DNA of 42,682 nt from Eubacterium sp. (GTDB lineage Bacteria > Bacillota_A > Clostridia > Lachnospirales > Lachnospiraceae). Within the stretch, counting starts at the first letter, position 1, and the number at the start of each line of letters is the position of its first letter. The notes beneath the pieces are model-generated. The model saw nothing but the letters and a program-made list of their open reading frames with translations. It did no database searches and had not been told where the DNA came from. Shown piece by piece: positions 32,778 to 41,968 of the stretch. The DNA lies in contig JAMPGN010000003.1 in the NCBI GenBank assembly GCA_023663915.1, positions 1 through 42,682 on the forward strand, read 5' to 3'. Both the position numbers and the translations under genes were made by a program.

Positions 32778-34433
32778 ATGGAAGAGCAAAGCAAATGGCG
32801 GAAACTTGATAGGGAGACAATCGTTTTTATCCTGTTCCTTGTCGGTATGGCGGTCTATTACGGCTGGCGTATGTTTGCGCTGACGCCGTGGTATGATGAA
32901 CTGTACACGTACTACTATTTTATCAGCAGAGGTCCGGTCTATGCGGCAATCCACTGGCCTGTACCGAATAATCATATGGGATTTTCAGCACTGTCGGCAT
33001 GCTTGGGTATTTTCGGAAATTCTGCAATCGCGCTGCGGGGAATATCCTATCTGTGCAGTATCGGGGGATTGGTCTTGCTTTTCCGGATCTGCAGGAAATG
33101 CTTCGACCACAATCTCGCGCTTATACCTGTTTTTCTGTATGCCGGAATGAAGATTGTTAATCAGCTTGCCGTTCAGGGGCGCGGATATACGCTTGTCTCT
33201 TTTTGCTACCTTGCGGCAATCTGCGCATTGATGCATATCACGGCTGAGGGCAGTGACCAGATTCGATATCATGTGTTATTTGGAGCTTGTCTTGTTATGG
33301 CGCTCTATGCAATACCAAGCAGCGTATATATGGTTGTGCCGCTCTGTCTGACCGGCGGGATGGTGCTGTTGTTAAATAAAAAGTACAGGACACTTGTGCG
33401 GCTTATTTTTACCTCTCTCGCCAGTGCAGCCTGCACGGTGGGGATCTACAGCATCGTCTGGCTGGCGATCGGGTCCAACCTTCTTATGAAGACCGAAGGG
33501 AGCGCCTATTACGGCATGGGTCATGTGTCGATCATATTGCACGCACCTTTCGCGGCGTGGCGGACAGGGGTGGACTACATGCTTTCGACCCCCTATATCC
33601 AGAGTGTTGACCGGACGGAATTTACCAATCGGTTTGGCGGCTGGCTGTTGGGGCTTTTGAATGAATATTATATGGGTGCTGCTGTCTTACTGGCAGTTTT
33701 GCTGGTAGTGTGTGCAGTCGGCGCATGCGTGGGTATTGTATGGCGGATGAAAGACAAAGACAGCAGAGAAGTATCCGGTACAGAGAAGCCGCAAGACCAT
33801 ACACAAGTGCGCAGCGTATACGGTCAATTCATGGAGATTTATCTGATCGTTGGGATTGTATCTATCCCACTGATGCTGTTCATCCAATGTTCCCTGCCAT
33901 ATTACCGGGTTTTTTCCTTTGCGGGCGTTACCGTGGCGTTGTCCATTTCCTGGCTGTGGCAGGCGTTTGCGCGGTGTCTTAAGGAAAAGAAGAAAAGCGC
34001 ATTTGGAATTGCTCTTATCGGGAATTTAATAACATGTGTAATTTGCGTGGCTATGTTGTTCTCTGCTTCCTACCGGGCGCAGTACAGCGACAGGGAGGCG
34101 GCGATTGAGGATGCTTATGAGCATATAGATGTCACACAGGCAGACAAGATCGCGGTGACGGACTGCGATCAGGAATATCTACTGTTATTTTTATACGGCA
34201 TCGGGGAGGAGCGTATCACCAGACAACCGGAAGAAGCAGAGATCGTCTTGGCGGATAAATTTCTTCTGCTCGGCTATGCCACGGATATTACTGAATGGAG
34301 CGGGGACGACTGGAAACTATATCTTACGCCAGAACAGTTTGAGGAATCCGGGGTGGTAAAGAACATGGAGAATGTATACGAAAACGACAGGTTTGTAGTA
34401 TACAAAAAATCGTCGCTTGGCAGCGGCGATTAA
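32778..34433 (+). CDS. GT39-like polytopic membrane glycosyltransferase
   Basis: A 551-residue membrane protein with roughly ten hydrophobic spans. The first outer loop carries PWYDELYTYYYF, with the acidic D-E pair typical of GT-C enzymes of the PMT/ArnT type that use lipid-linked sugars. The C-terminal ~100 residues are soluble and external (ITRQPEEAEIVLADKFLLLG). The frame is open from 32709, but ATG 32778 avoids overlap with leuB. The last seven residues (SSLGSGD) are encoded by repeat copy B. Acceptor and sugar are unknown. Confidence 0.75.
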   Translation: MEEQSKWRKLDRETIVFILFLVGMAVYYGWRMFALTPWYDELYTYYYFISRGPVYAAIHWPVPNNHMGFSALSACLGIFGNSAIALRGISYLCSIGGLVLLFRICRKCFDHNLALIPVFLYAGMKIVNQLAVQGRGYTLVSFCYLAAICALMHITAEGSDQIRYHVLFGACLVMALYAIPSSVYMVVPLCLTGGMVLLLNKKYRTLVRLIFTSLASAACTVGIYSIVWLAIGSNLLMKTEGSAYYGMGHVSIILHAPFAAWRTGVDYMLSTPYIQSVDRTEFTNRFGGWLLGLLNEYYMGAAVLLAVLLVVCAVGACVGIVWRMKDKDSREVSGTEKPQDHTQVRSVYGQFMEIYLIVGIVSIPLMLFIQCSLPYYRVFSFAGVTVALSISWLWQAFARCLKEKKKSAFGIALIGNLITCVICVAMLFSASYRAQYSDREAAIEDAYEHIDVTQADKIAVTDCDQEYLLLFLYGIGEERITRQPEEAEIVLADKFLLLGYATDITEWSGDDWKLYLTPEQFEESGVVKNMENVYENDRFVVYKKSSLGSGD

Positions 34434-34560
34434 GGATTTACACTGCCGCAATTTCCTATGGAAAAATAAGTTGCGTTTGTTTGCGAGATTATGAGTAATT
34501 CCTAAGAGATGCCCTGCATCTTAAGAAAACTCGTCGCGAACTCGAAATAAGCATACACAG
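34404..34560 (+). repeat. Modular 3'-end repeat, copy B
   Basis: It begins AAAAAATCGTCGC inside the end of the GT39-like gene; AATCGTCGCT-TGGC-AGCGGCGATT (34409-34432) folds into a 10-base stem that includes part of the stop codon. Then GATTTACACT, GCAATTTCCTATG (34448-34460), GTTTGCGAGATT (34478-34491 region), a hairpin AGATGC-CCT-GCATCT and AACTCGAAATAAGC. The first blocks match copy A at 12672-12763; the GTTTGCGAGATT block matches copy C at 18650-18712. Confidence 0.7.
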
Positions 34561-34574
34561 ATAAGGAGAAGACT

Positions 34575-36245
34575 ATGAGAAGTGACAACGTAAAGGCGGG
34601 CGTACAGCAGGCGCCTCACAGAAGTTTGTTTAATGCATTAGGGTTTACCGAAGAAGAGATGGGAAAACCGATGGTAGGAATCGTCAGTTCCTACAATGAG
34701 ATTGTACCTGGGCATATGAATCTGGATAAGATTGTCAATGCCGTAAAACTGGGCGTGGCTGAGGCGGGTGGCGTTCCGGTTGTTTTTCCGGCGATTGCAG
34801 TATGTGACGGAATCGCCATGGGACACATCGGAATGAAATATTCGTTAGTGACAAGAGACCTGATTGCGGATTCCACAGAATGCATGGCGCTGGCGCATCA
34901 GTTTGACGCTTTGGTGATGGTGCCGAACTGTGATAAAAATGTGCCGGGGCTCCTCATGGCGGCGGCGCGCATCAATGTGCCGACCGTGTTTGTCTCCGGA
35001 GGTCCTATGCTGGCGGGACACGTGCACGGACAGAAGAGAAGTCTCTCTTCCATGTTTGAGGCGGTCGGTTCCCATGCGGCGGGCATGATGAGTGACGAAG
35101 AGTTAAAGGAATTTGAGGATAAAACCTGTCCGACATGTGGTTCCTGTTCGGGCATGTATACGGCGAACTCCATGAATTGTCTGACGGAAGCGCTCGGTAT
35201 GGGGCTTCGCGGCAACGGCACGATCCCGGCGGTCTATTCCGAGAGAATCAAGCTGGCGAAACATGCGGGCATGGCGGTGATGAAACTTTTGGAGAAAAAT
35301 ATACGTCCGAGAGACATTATGACAAAAGATGCGATTTTAAATGCGTTGACCGTGGATATGGCGCTGGGATGTTCAACCAATTCCATGTTACATCTTCCGG
35401 CGATTGCGCACGAGATTGGATTTGATTTCGATATCTCCTATGCCAATGGGATCAGCGAAAAGACTCCTAACCTGTGTCATCTTGCACCGGCGGGTCCTAC
35501 TTATATGGAAGATTTAAACGAGGCTGGCGGCGTTTACGCGGTCATGAAGGAATTGGCGGATATCGGGCTTTTGCATACGGATTGCATGACCGTAACGGGC
35601 GTTACGATTGGCGAAAATATCAAAGATGCGGTAAATAAGAATCCAGAAGTGATCCGGACGGTAGATCATCCATACAGTCCGACAGGCGGGCTTGCCGTGT
35701 TGAAAGGCAATCTTGCACCAGACGGCAGCGTGGTCAAACGTTCTGCGGTTGTGGAAGAGATGATGGTTCATGAAGGACCGGCGAGAGTGTTTGAATGCGA
35801 AGAAGATGCCATAGTTGCCATTAAAGGCGGCAAGATTGTGGCGGGGGACGTAGTCGTGATCCGTTATGAAGGACCGAAAGGCGGTCCGGGTATGAGGGAG
35901 ATGCTCAATCCGACTTCCGCTATCGCGGGTATGGGGCTTGGTTCCAGCGTCGCGCTGATTACGGATGGACGTTTCTCAGGGGCTTCCCGCGGCGCGTCGA
36001 TCGGGCATGTCTCACCTGAGGCGGCGGTTGGCGGACCGATCGCATTGGTGGAAGAGGGCGACATCATCAGCATAGATATCCCGAATATGAAGCTGGATGT
36101 CAAAGTTTCCGATGAGGAGATGGAGAGTCGAAGGGCAAAATGGCAGCCGAGAGATCCGGAAGTTACAAGCGGTTATCTGGCAAGATACCGGCAGATGGTT
36201 ACAAGTGGCAACAGGGGCGCTGTCTTGGAGATTCCGAAAAACTAA
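34575..36245 (+). CDS. ilvD: Dihydroxy-acid dehydratase
   Basis: A 556-residue iron-sulfur enzyme of valine, isoleucine and pantothenate synthesis. Cluster ligands are in [10 protein letters not shown] and [18 protein letters not shown]; the N-terminal [19 protein letters not shown], and [18 protein letters not shown] with [19 protein letters not shown] near the C-terminus, are typical. AAGGAG precedes ATG 34575. Followed 25 bases on by ilvB, so the two form a branched-chain unit. Confidence 0.97.
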   Translation: MRSDNVKAGVQQAPHRSLFNALGFTEEEMGKPMVGIVSSYNEIVPGHMNLDKIVNAVKLGVAEAGGVPVVFPAIAVCDGIAMGHIGMKYSLVTRDLIADSTECMALAHQFDALVMVPNCDKNVPGLLMAAARINVPTVFVSGGPMLAGHVHGQKRSLSSMFEAVGSHAAGMMSDEELKEFEDKTCPTCGSCSGMYTANSMNCLTEALGMGLRGNGTIPAVYSERIKLAKHAGMAVMKLLEKNIRPRDIMTKDAILNALTVDMALGCSTNSMLHLPAIAHEIGFDFDISYANGISEKTPNLCHLAPAGPTYMEDLNEAGGVYAVMKELADIGLLHTDCMTVTGVTIGENIKDAVNKNPEVIRTVDHPYSPTGGLAVLKGNLAPDGSVVKRSAVVEEMMVHEGPARVFECEEDAIVAIKGGKIVAGDVVVIRYEGPKGGPGMREMLNPTSAIAGMGLGSSVALITDGRFSGASRGASIGHVSPEAAVGGPIALVEEGDIISIDIPNMKLDVKVSDEEMESRRAKWQPRDPEVTSGYLARYRQMVTSGNRGAVLEIPKN

Positions 36246-36270
36246 TCTGAAAGAGCAGGAGGAGTGCAAT

Positions 36271-37953
36271 ATGTTATTGACAGGTGCGGAAATCGTTGTG
36301 GAATGTTTAAAGGAGCAGGGAGTTGATACCGTGTTTGGATATCCGGGTGGAACGATCCTCAATGTATATGACGCTTTGTATCAACATAGTAATGAAATAA
36401 ACCATATTCTTACATCCCATGAGCAGGGAGCGGCGCATGCGGCAGATGGATATGCCAGGGCAACCGGAAAGGTGGGCGTGTGTCTGGCGACAAGCGGACC
36501 GGGCGCGACCAATCTTGTGACGGGGATTGCCACCGCCTATATGGATTCCGTACCGATGGTGGCGATTACTTGTAACGTGGTTCTGCCTTCGCTCGGTAAG
36601 GATTCGTTTCAGGAAGTGGATATCGCTGGCATCACAATGCCGATCACAAAGCATAATTATATTGTGAAGGATATCAACATCCTGGCAGATACGCTCCGCA
36701 GGGCATTCGCGATCGCGGGCAGTGGAAGGCCGGGACCGGTTCTGGTGGATATCACGAAAGACGTGACATCCAATACCTGTGAGTTTGAACCTGGAGAACC
36801 GAAGCAGATCGAGAGGATTTCACGTTATACAGAGGATGAGCTGCAGGCGGCGCTGAAATTACTGCGCGGTGCAAAGAAGCCTTTTGTCTACGTGGGCGGC
36901 GGCGCCGTTATCTCCGGCGCATATGAGGAAGTAAGGGAATTTGTAAATAAAATGGATACGCCTGTCTGTGATACACTGATGGGTAAGGGCGTGTTTGACG
37001 GACATAACACCCGTTATACAGGCATGATCGGTATGCACGGCACAAAAGCGTCCAATTTCGGCGTCAGTGAATGCGATCTGCTGATCGCGCTGGGTGCAAG
37101 GTTTTCCGACAGGGTAGTAGGCAATCCCAAGAAGTTTGCGGAGAATGCCAAGGTACTGCACATAGATATCGATGCGGCGGAGATTAACAAGAATATCAGG
37201 ACAGATGTTTCCTTGGTAGGCGACCTGAAAGAAGCGCTCACGAAGATCAATGGGCAGTTGGAACAACAGGACCATGCGGAGTGGATGCAGCATATCATGC
37301 AGTTAAAAGAGAAATATCCGCTCCGTTATGACGAGCCGCAGCTGTCCTGTCCCTATATTATGGAAGAGATTGACCGGATAACCGCAGGCGATGCATTGAT
37401 TACGACGGACGTAGGCCAGCATCAGATGTGGGCGGCGCAGTTCTATAAGTATTCCATGCCGAGAACTTTGCTGACATCGGGAGGCCTCGGCACGATGGGC
37501 TACGGGCTTGGCGCGTGCATCGGAGCTAAGATGGGACGTCCGGACAAAATCTGCATCAATATAGCGGGGGATGGATGTTTTAGAATGAACATGAATGAAC
37601 TTGCCACGGCGAGCCGCTACAACATTCCGGTTATTCAGGTAGTAATCAACAATCATGTGCTTGGCATGGTGCGGCAGTGGCAGACTCTTTTCTACGGCAA
37701 ACGCTACTCACAGACGGTCTTAAACGACGGTGTGGATTTCTGTAAAGTGGCAGAGGGATTGGGATGCGAGGCAATTCAAGTGACGAAAAAGGAAGAGGTT
37801 GCCCCGGCGATCGAGAAGGCCATTGCCATGAAAAAACCTGTGCTTTTAGACTGCATCATTCCGGAGGATGACAAGGTATTTCCCATGGTTCCGGCGGGTG
37901 CGCCGATCAGCGAAGCATTTGACGCACAAGATCTGGCAAAAGCCAACAAATGA
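36271..37953 (+). CDS. ilvB: Acetolactate synthase large subunit
   Basis: A 560-residue thiamine-diphosphate enzyme. The catalytic Glu lies in SHEQGAAHAADGYARATG; the FAD/regulatory middle has GMIGMHGTKASNFGV; the ThDP-magnesium motif is AGDGCFRMNMNELATASRY (from about residue 433). Length fits biosynthetic enzymes. The frame is open from 36097 but AGGAGGAG before 36271 decides the start. No ilvN small subunit follows; instead its stop overlaps the next start (ATGA), so regulation by valine must depend on a subunit elsewhere or be lacking. Confidence 0.95.
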   Translation: MLLTGAEIVVECLKEQGVDTVFGYPGGTILNVYDALYQHSNEINHILTSHEQGAAHAADGYARATGKVGVCLATSGPGATNLVTGIATAYMDSVPMVAITCNVVLPSLGKDSFQEVDIAGITMPITKHNYIVKDINILADTLRRAFAIAGSGRPGPVLVDITKDVTSNTCEFEPGEPKQIERISRYTEDELQAALKLLRGAKKPFVYVGGGAVISGAYEEVREFVNKMDTPVCDTLMGKGVFDGHNTRYTGMIGMHGTKASNFGVSECDLLIALGARFSDRVVGNPKKFAENAKVLHIDIDAAEINKNIRTDVSLVGDLKEALTKINGQLEQQDHAEWMQHIMQLKEKYPLRYDEPQLSCPYIMEEIDRITAGDALITTDVGQHQMWAAQFYKYSMPRTLLTSGGLGTMGYGLGACIGAKMGRPDKICINIAGDGCFRMNMNELATASRYNIPVIQVVINNHVLGMVRQWQTLFYGKRYSQTVLNDGVDFCKVAEGLGCEAIQVTKKEEVAPAIEKAIAMKKPVLLDCIIPEDDKVFPMVPAGAPISEAFDAQDLAKANK

Positions 37954-39416
37954 CAAAGTTGGATCGGATCTACGAAAGAAGACTCGAATTTAAAGTGACT
38001 GGAAACTTTTTTATGAAAAGATTTTTGAAACATTTAGTGCTCATATTTTGTATTATTTTGGTCAGTCTGATGGGAACTTACATCGGACTGGCTATTTACT
38101 ACCATAATGCTTTTGCATACGGGACATGGATCAATGATGTCTATTGCACGGGAAAAAGCATTGAGGAAGTGAATGAGGAGCTTGTGAAAGATTTCACATA
38201 TGAAGGCGTCACCATTTCTGATAAGGATGGCAATACCTATATGATATCTGCGGAAGAAATCGGATACAAGTTTGATTTCATTCAGGCGTTGGAGAAATAC
38301 AGGAAGCAGCAAAATTCATGGCTGTGGATCGAAAGTTTGCTTCATGGTGACAACAGGAAACTTGTTCCGGTAGTATCCTATGACCGTCAGGCACTTGAGC
38401 GGATTCTCGATCAGATTCCTTTTTTGATGGAAGAAAAAGAGCGTTCCGAAGATGAGCGACGCTTGGAGATCATCAAGACGGATCAAGGATATGAGCTTGT
38501 CAATGAGAGGACGCAGGTACTACAGGTGGATGAGGCAAAAACAGCCATCATGAATGCGATCGAGGAATCAGAAACGGAAGTCTCGCTGATAGATAACGGA
38601 TGTTATCACGATCTGCCATTGACGGATCAGATGCAGGAAACCTTGCGGGTCTGGGAGAAGGTGGAAGCATTTCAGCAGTGCGGCATTGTCTATCAGATGG
38701 GAGATGAACAAGTCCCTGTGGACCAGTCGGTGGTCTGCGAGTGGATAGAGCTTGCGCAGGACGGCAGTTTTGTGACCGATGAAAACGGTTCGCCCAGACT
38801 GCGGGAGGGAGCCATACAGGAATTTGTTGACACTCTGGCGGATGAATACGATACGATCGGAACAAGCAGGCAGTTTCATGCTACCAGAGGAGAGCTTGTC
38901 ACGATTGAGGGCGGCACCTACGGTAATAAAATAGACCGGGAGGCAGAGGCGGAGTATCTGACAGAAGCTTTTCAAAGCGGCAGACAAGAAATACACGAGC
39001 CGGCATATGTGCAGAAAGCGCTGGTTCAGGGTAAAAATGATATCGGCAGTACTTATATAGAGATTGACATGGGCGAGCAGATGATGTACTACTATGTGGA
39101 CGGAGTACAGAAGGTGGCAACGCCGGTCGTGACCGGGAATACATCGCGTCGGATGGGAACGCCATCGGGCGTCAACTATGTGTATGCAAAACAGACGAAT
39201 CGTATATTGAGAGGACCGGGATACGCGTCGCATGTGGATTTCTGGATGCCGGTCAAAGGCAATATCGGCATTCATGATGCGGCATGGCGCAGCAGATATG
39301 GCGGAACAATTTATCAGACGAACGGTTCACATGGGTGTATCAACACACCGAGGGATATCATGGTGGAACTTTATGAGAGCGTGGAAGTGGGAACGCCGGT
39401 GGTGATGTTTTACTAA
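37950..39416 (+). CDS. Membrane-anchored L,D-transpeptidase (YkuD family)
   Basis: A 488-residue wall enzyme that forms 3-3 peptidoglycan cross-links or attaches proteins. One span (HLVLIFCIILVSLMGTYIGL, about residues 28-47) is followed by a long PG-binding-4-like external region with repeats of strand-helix type, then the YkuD domain. Its active site is TNGSHGCINTPRD (Cys at about residue 463). ATG 37950 overlaps the ilvB stop by 4 bases; ATG 38013 (MKRFLKHLV) gives a more usual start directly before the span and cannot be excluded. Confidence 0.92.
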   Translation: MTKLDRIYERRLEFKVTGNFFMKRFLKHLVLIFCIILVSLMGTYIGLAIYYHNAFAYGTWINDVYCTGKSIEEVNEELVKDFTYEGVTISDKDGNTYMISAEEIGYKFDFIQALEKYRKQQNSWLWIESLLHGDNRKLVPVVSYDRQALERILDQIPFLMEEKERSEDERRLEIIKTDQGYELVNERTQVLQVDEAKTAIMNAIEESETEVSLIDNGCYHDLPLTDQMQETLRVWEKVEAFQQCGIVYQMGDEQVPVDQSVVCEWIELAQDGSFVTDENGSPRLREGAIQEFVDTLADEYDTIGTSRQFHATRGELVTIEGGTYGNKIDREAEAEYLTEAFQSGRQEIHEPAYVQKALVQGKNDIGSTYIEIDMGEQMMYYYVDGVQKVATPVVTGNTSRRMGTPSGVNYVYAKQTNRILRGPGYASHVDFWMPVKGNIGIHDAAWRSRYGGTIYQTNGSHGCINTPRDIMVELYESVEVGTPVVMFY

Positions 39417-39587
39417 TTTTTTAGCGGTGTGAATTGTGAGTAAAGTGAAAAATGGGAAGAATAAGCAAAGAGAATATCCGGTGTATGTAGACAGCCCTTA
39501 TTGGACAAACACGGTGGGAATAACTCTATAAAATGAGTTTTAAAAAAAGAAAACGCTCTATGTAGCGGACAAAAAGAAATTAGAATG

Positions 39588-39618
39588 GCTCTGTGTATGA
39601 TAAATATGCAGGGCTTTT
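39588..39618 (+). terminator. Probable terminator of the ilvD-ilvB-transpeptidase operon
   Basis: GCTCTGTGTAT (39588-39598) can pair with ATATGCAGGGC (39604-39614) over 11 positions with three G-U pairs and a GATAA loop, then TTTT. The short T-run lowers confidence. The rest of 39417-39692 has no gene; a weaker AACTC/GAGTT repeat lies before it. Confidence 0.55.
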
Positions 39619-39692
39619 CACTTCTGGACATTATGTCTAAAAGTTATAAAAGGAATGAATGAGATGGATTCCGCAGTTTTATGATTTGATAT

Positions 39693-41063
39693 TTATGGTT
39701 TGGCGGCATATGGAAAGTATATGTCAGTTTTATAGCCTTCTCCCGGTTTGCTCTCCATTTCCATTGTTCCGTTATGTGCATCAACAATCTGCCGTACTAA
39801 AAGAAGCCCTAAGCCATGACGGAGATCTAAGCGGTCATCGGTACTCTCCATATAATGTGGTTTGTTTTTTAATTCTTCCAATTTTTCAGCAGAAATGCCA
39901 ATGCCATCATCTTGAACGGTTAAAAGTATTTTTTCCTCTGTTACCTGCAATGCCAAAATGATAGTGCAGCCTTTTGGATTGCTGTGAATGCTATTCTGAA
40001 CCAGATTATTGATAGCCCGTGTAATCAATTTTGCATCACATTCTATAACGCTATTTTCAGAATCGGGGGAAATGGCTACTTCTAATGAATATATTTCCGG
40101 CAATCCGCTGTTTATCAGGTCTATTGCATAGGAACGCATCAGTTTGGAAATGCGGAGTTTTTCTTTTTGTAAAGGCTGCATTTCATATTCAAGTTTTGAT
40201 ACCAGATTTAAATCCTGCACCAGTTCCTTTATTTTGACACTTTGTCGGGATATGCAGGCAGCTTGTTCTTTAATTTGGCTACAGGCACTTGGGTCATTTG
40301 CAATTCTTTCCGCATATCCCATAATCATGGATAATGGAGTGCGAATATCATGTGATACGCCACTGATCCAATTTGCCCTTGCGGTATTCTGACGGCTGAT
40401 GATGTCGGAAGCTTTATTTATGCTGTCTGCTATTTCTGACAGTTCGCCATTCAGATTAAGGCTGATGCACTTCCCTTCCGACAAGTCTGTAATCGAGGAA
40501 ATAATTGGCTCTGTTTTTTTGCCAATTTGTACTTTGGAATAAGAATAAGCAAGAAACAGGACGGTTAAGTCAAATACAAAAATACCAAGGAAAAAATTTG
40601 GAATTTTACGCAATACATCAATAGGATAGTAATTGCTGGTAATTTTCATATAACTGTTCTTGGGATAACCTATCACTAATAAACCATTTTCATCGCTCCA
40701 CACAAATACAGGATAATCTTTCAGATACCCTTTTGAAAACACAGCAATATCCTGAATGGTATATTCAGTGGGAATTTCTTCCGGTAAATTTACTGTCCAG
40801 TTACAAGAACCTTCTGCATTTAAGTACATTGCCCATAGGGAGTTCGATATTAACATTCTTTCTGCGTCATTTGTTATGCCATCAGCAGATGAGGATTCTG
40901 CTACTTCCTTTAGTGTGTTCTGTGGAGAGCCGTTTCCGAAGTTTTTTGATACTGCATTGTAAAATGCAAAAGCAAATGCAGCAATGTCCAATGCCACAAG
41001 AATTAAAATAAGTCCGATAAAAGACAATAAGTATTTTGAAATATACCTGCTGAATAGTTTCAT
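39693..41063 (-). CDS. Sensor histidine kinase of an immunity-type two-component system
   Basis: A 456-residue kinase with two spans (about residues 13-36 and 155-173) around an extracytoplasmic sensor of about 115 residues. HAMP-like linker (ISSITDLSEGKCISLNLNGE), H box WISGVSHDIRTPLSMIMGY with His238, N box INNLVQNSIHSNP, G1 VQDDGIGIS and G2 HGLGLLLVRQIVDAHNG are complete. It starts 4 bases after the response regulator ends. DNA is visibly A+T richer than ilvD (17 of 60 G+C on the line at 40561 against 32 of 60 at 34861). Together with the ABC ATPase it resembles lantibiotic or peptide-antibiotic sensing systems. Confidence 0.9.
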   Translation of the reverse strand: MKLFSRYISKYLLSFIGLILILVALDIAAFAFAFYNAVSKNFGNGSPQNTLKEVAESSSADGITNDAERMLISNSLWAMYLNAEGSCNWTVNLPEEIPTEYTIQDIAVFSKGYLKDYPVFVWSDENGLLVIGYPKNSYMKITSNYYPIDVLRKIPNFFLGIFVFDLTVLFLAYSYSKVQIGKKTEPIISSITDLSEGKCISLNLNGELSEIADSINKASDIISRQNTARANWISGVSHDIRTPLSMIMGYAERIANDPSACSQIKEQAACISRQSVKIKELVQDLNLVSKLEYEMQPLQKEKLRISKLMRSYAIDLINSGLPEIYSLEVAISPDSENSVIECDAKLITRAINNLVQNSIHSNPKGCTIILALQVTEEKILLTVQDDGIGISAEKLEELKNKPHYMESTDDRLDLRHGLGLLLVRQIVDAHNGTMEMESKPGEGYKTDIYFPYAAKP

Positions 41064-41067
41064 GGCA

Positions 41068-41769
41068 TCACTTCCTTACATTTAATTTGTAACCAAGTCC
41101 TTTTATAGTGACAAGTGACACTGGTTTTGAAGGATCAGTTTCGATTTTCTCCCGTATACGGCGGATATGGGCATTCAGACTATTTTCATAGCCGAAAGGA
41201 TTATCGCCCCATACGGCTTCACATAAGGCATCAATGCTCACAATTCTTCCTTCGTTGCGGGATAATGTTTGAAGCAGCGTGTGTTCCTTTGCAGTGAGGG
41301 CTGTTATATTTCCATTTTTTTGGACTTCAGCACGGCTGAAATCTATCGTGCAGCCTTCTAGTTCTAATAATGGAGAATCCGCTTTATAGCATCTGCGTAA
41401 AACGGCATGGACACGCAATAACAGTTCCTGCGGCAAAAAAGGCTTTACCACATAATCGTCTGCTCCGAGTCCTAAGCCCGCAAGTTTATCTGCGGCTTCA
41501 TCTTTTGCTGTCAGAAATATAATTGGAATATTTGTAAATGCCCGCAATTCTTTCATAAGGGCAAAACCGTCCCCGTCCGGCAGCATGACATCAAGGATAG
41601 CCAGGTCGGGTTTGTCCTGTTTGGCAGAGGTAAGTCCGGTCTGGACAGCGCCTGCTTCAATGATGTTCCTAAATCCGTCATCTGATAGAATGTCAGTTAC
41701 CAGTCTGCGTAATTCTGGCTCATCGTCAACCAATAAAATTTTTTTAGAATATAAGAATAAATCTTCCAT
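41068..41769 (-). CDS. OmpR-family response regulator of the immunity-type cassette
   Basis: A 233-residue regulator. Receiver: LLVDDEPELRR, phospho-acceptor Asp60 in LAILDVMLPDGDG, Thr in FLTAKDEA and Lys109 in DDYVVKPF. Winged helix: LTAKEHTLLQTLSRNEGRIV, ending VTIKGLGYKLNVRK. The frame is open back to 41841, but GAAAGGAA on the minus strand before ATG 41769 decides the start. It is divergent from the ABC transporter gene, which it probably controls through the direct repeats at 41850-41869. Confidence 0.92.
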   Translation of the reverse strand: MEDLFLYSKKILLVDDEPELRRLVTDILSDDGFRNIIEAGAVQTGLTSAKQDKPDLAILDVMLPDGDGFALMKELRAFTNIPIIFLTAKDEAADKLAGLGLGADDYVVKPFLPQELLLRVHAVLRRCYKADSPLLELEGCTIDFSRAEVQKNGNITALTAKEHTLLQTLSRNEGRIVSIDALCEAVWGDNPFGYENSLNAHIRRIREKIETDPSKPVSLVTIKGLGYKLNVRK

Positions 41770-41808
41770 TTGTCTGTTCCTTTCAAAAAATTCAATAGCA
41801 GCTGTGTC

Positions 41809-41817
41809 ATTATAGCA
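41809..41817 (-). promoter_or_regulatory. Extended -10 promoter of the regulator-kinase operon
   Basis: On the minus strand TGC-TATAAT (41817-41809), an extended -10 with a perfect hexamer; the -35 region is poor. It lies about 40 bases before the regulator's start. Confidence 0.6.
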
Positions 41818-41849
41818 TAGAAGAACGGTTTTCGGAATCATGTGGTAAA

Positions 41850-41869
41850 AAAGTAAGGTAAAAGTAAGG
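41850..41869 (+). promoter_or_regulatory. Direct-repeat operator for the response regulator
   Basis: AAAGTAAGG occurs at 41850-41858 and again at 41861-41869, an 11-base period (one helix turn), as expected for a tandem OmpR-family dimer site. About 36 bases on is TATGAT (41906-41911), with no good -35 box, fitting a promoter that needs an activator. Confidence 0.65.
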
Positions 41870-41968
41870 ACACGAGAAAGTTAATGTCAGATTGGCGGTG
41901 TATTGTATGATCAACAGCAAACGGAAATTCAAATATCGTTTGCATCGAAAAGAGAAAGGAGCGTTTTT

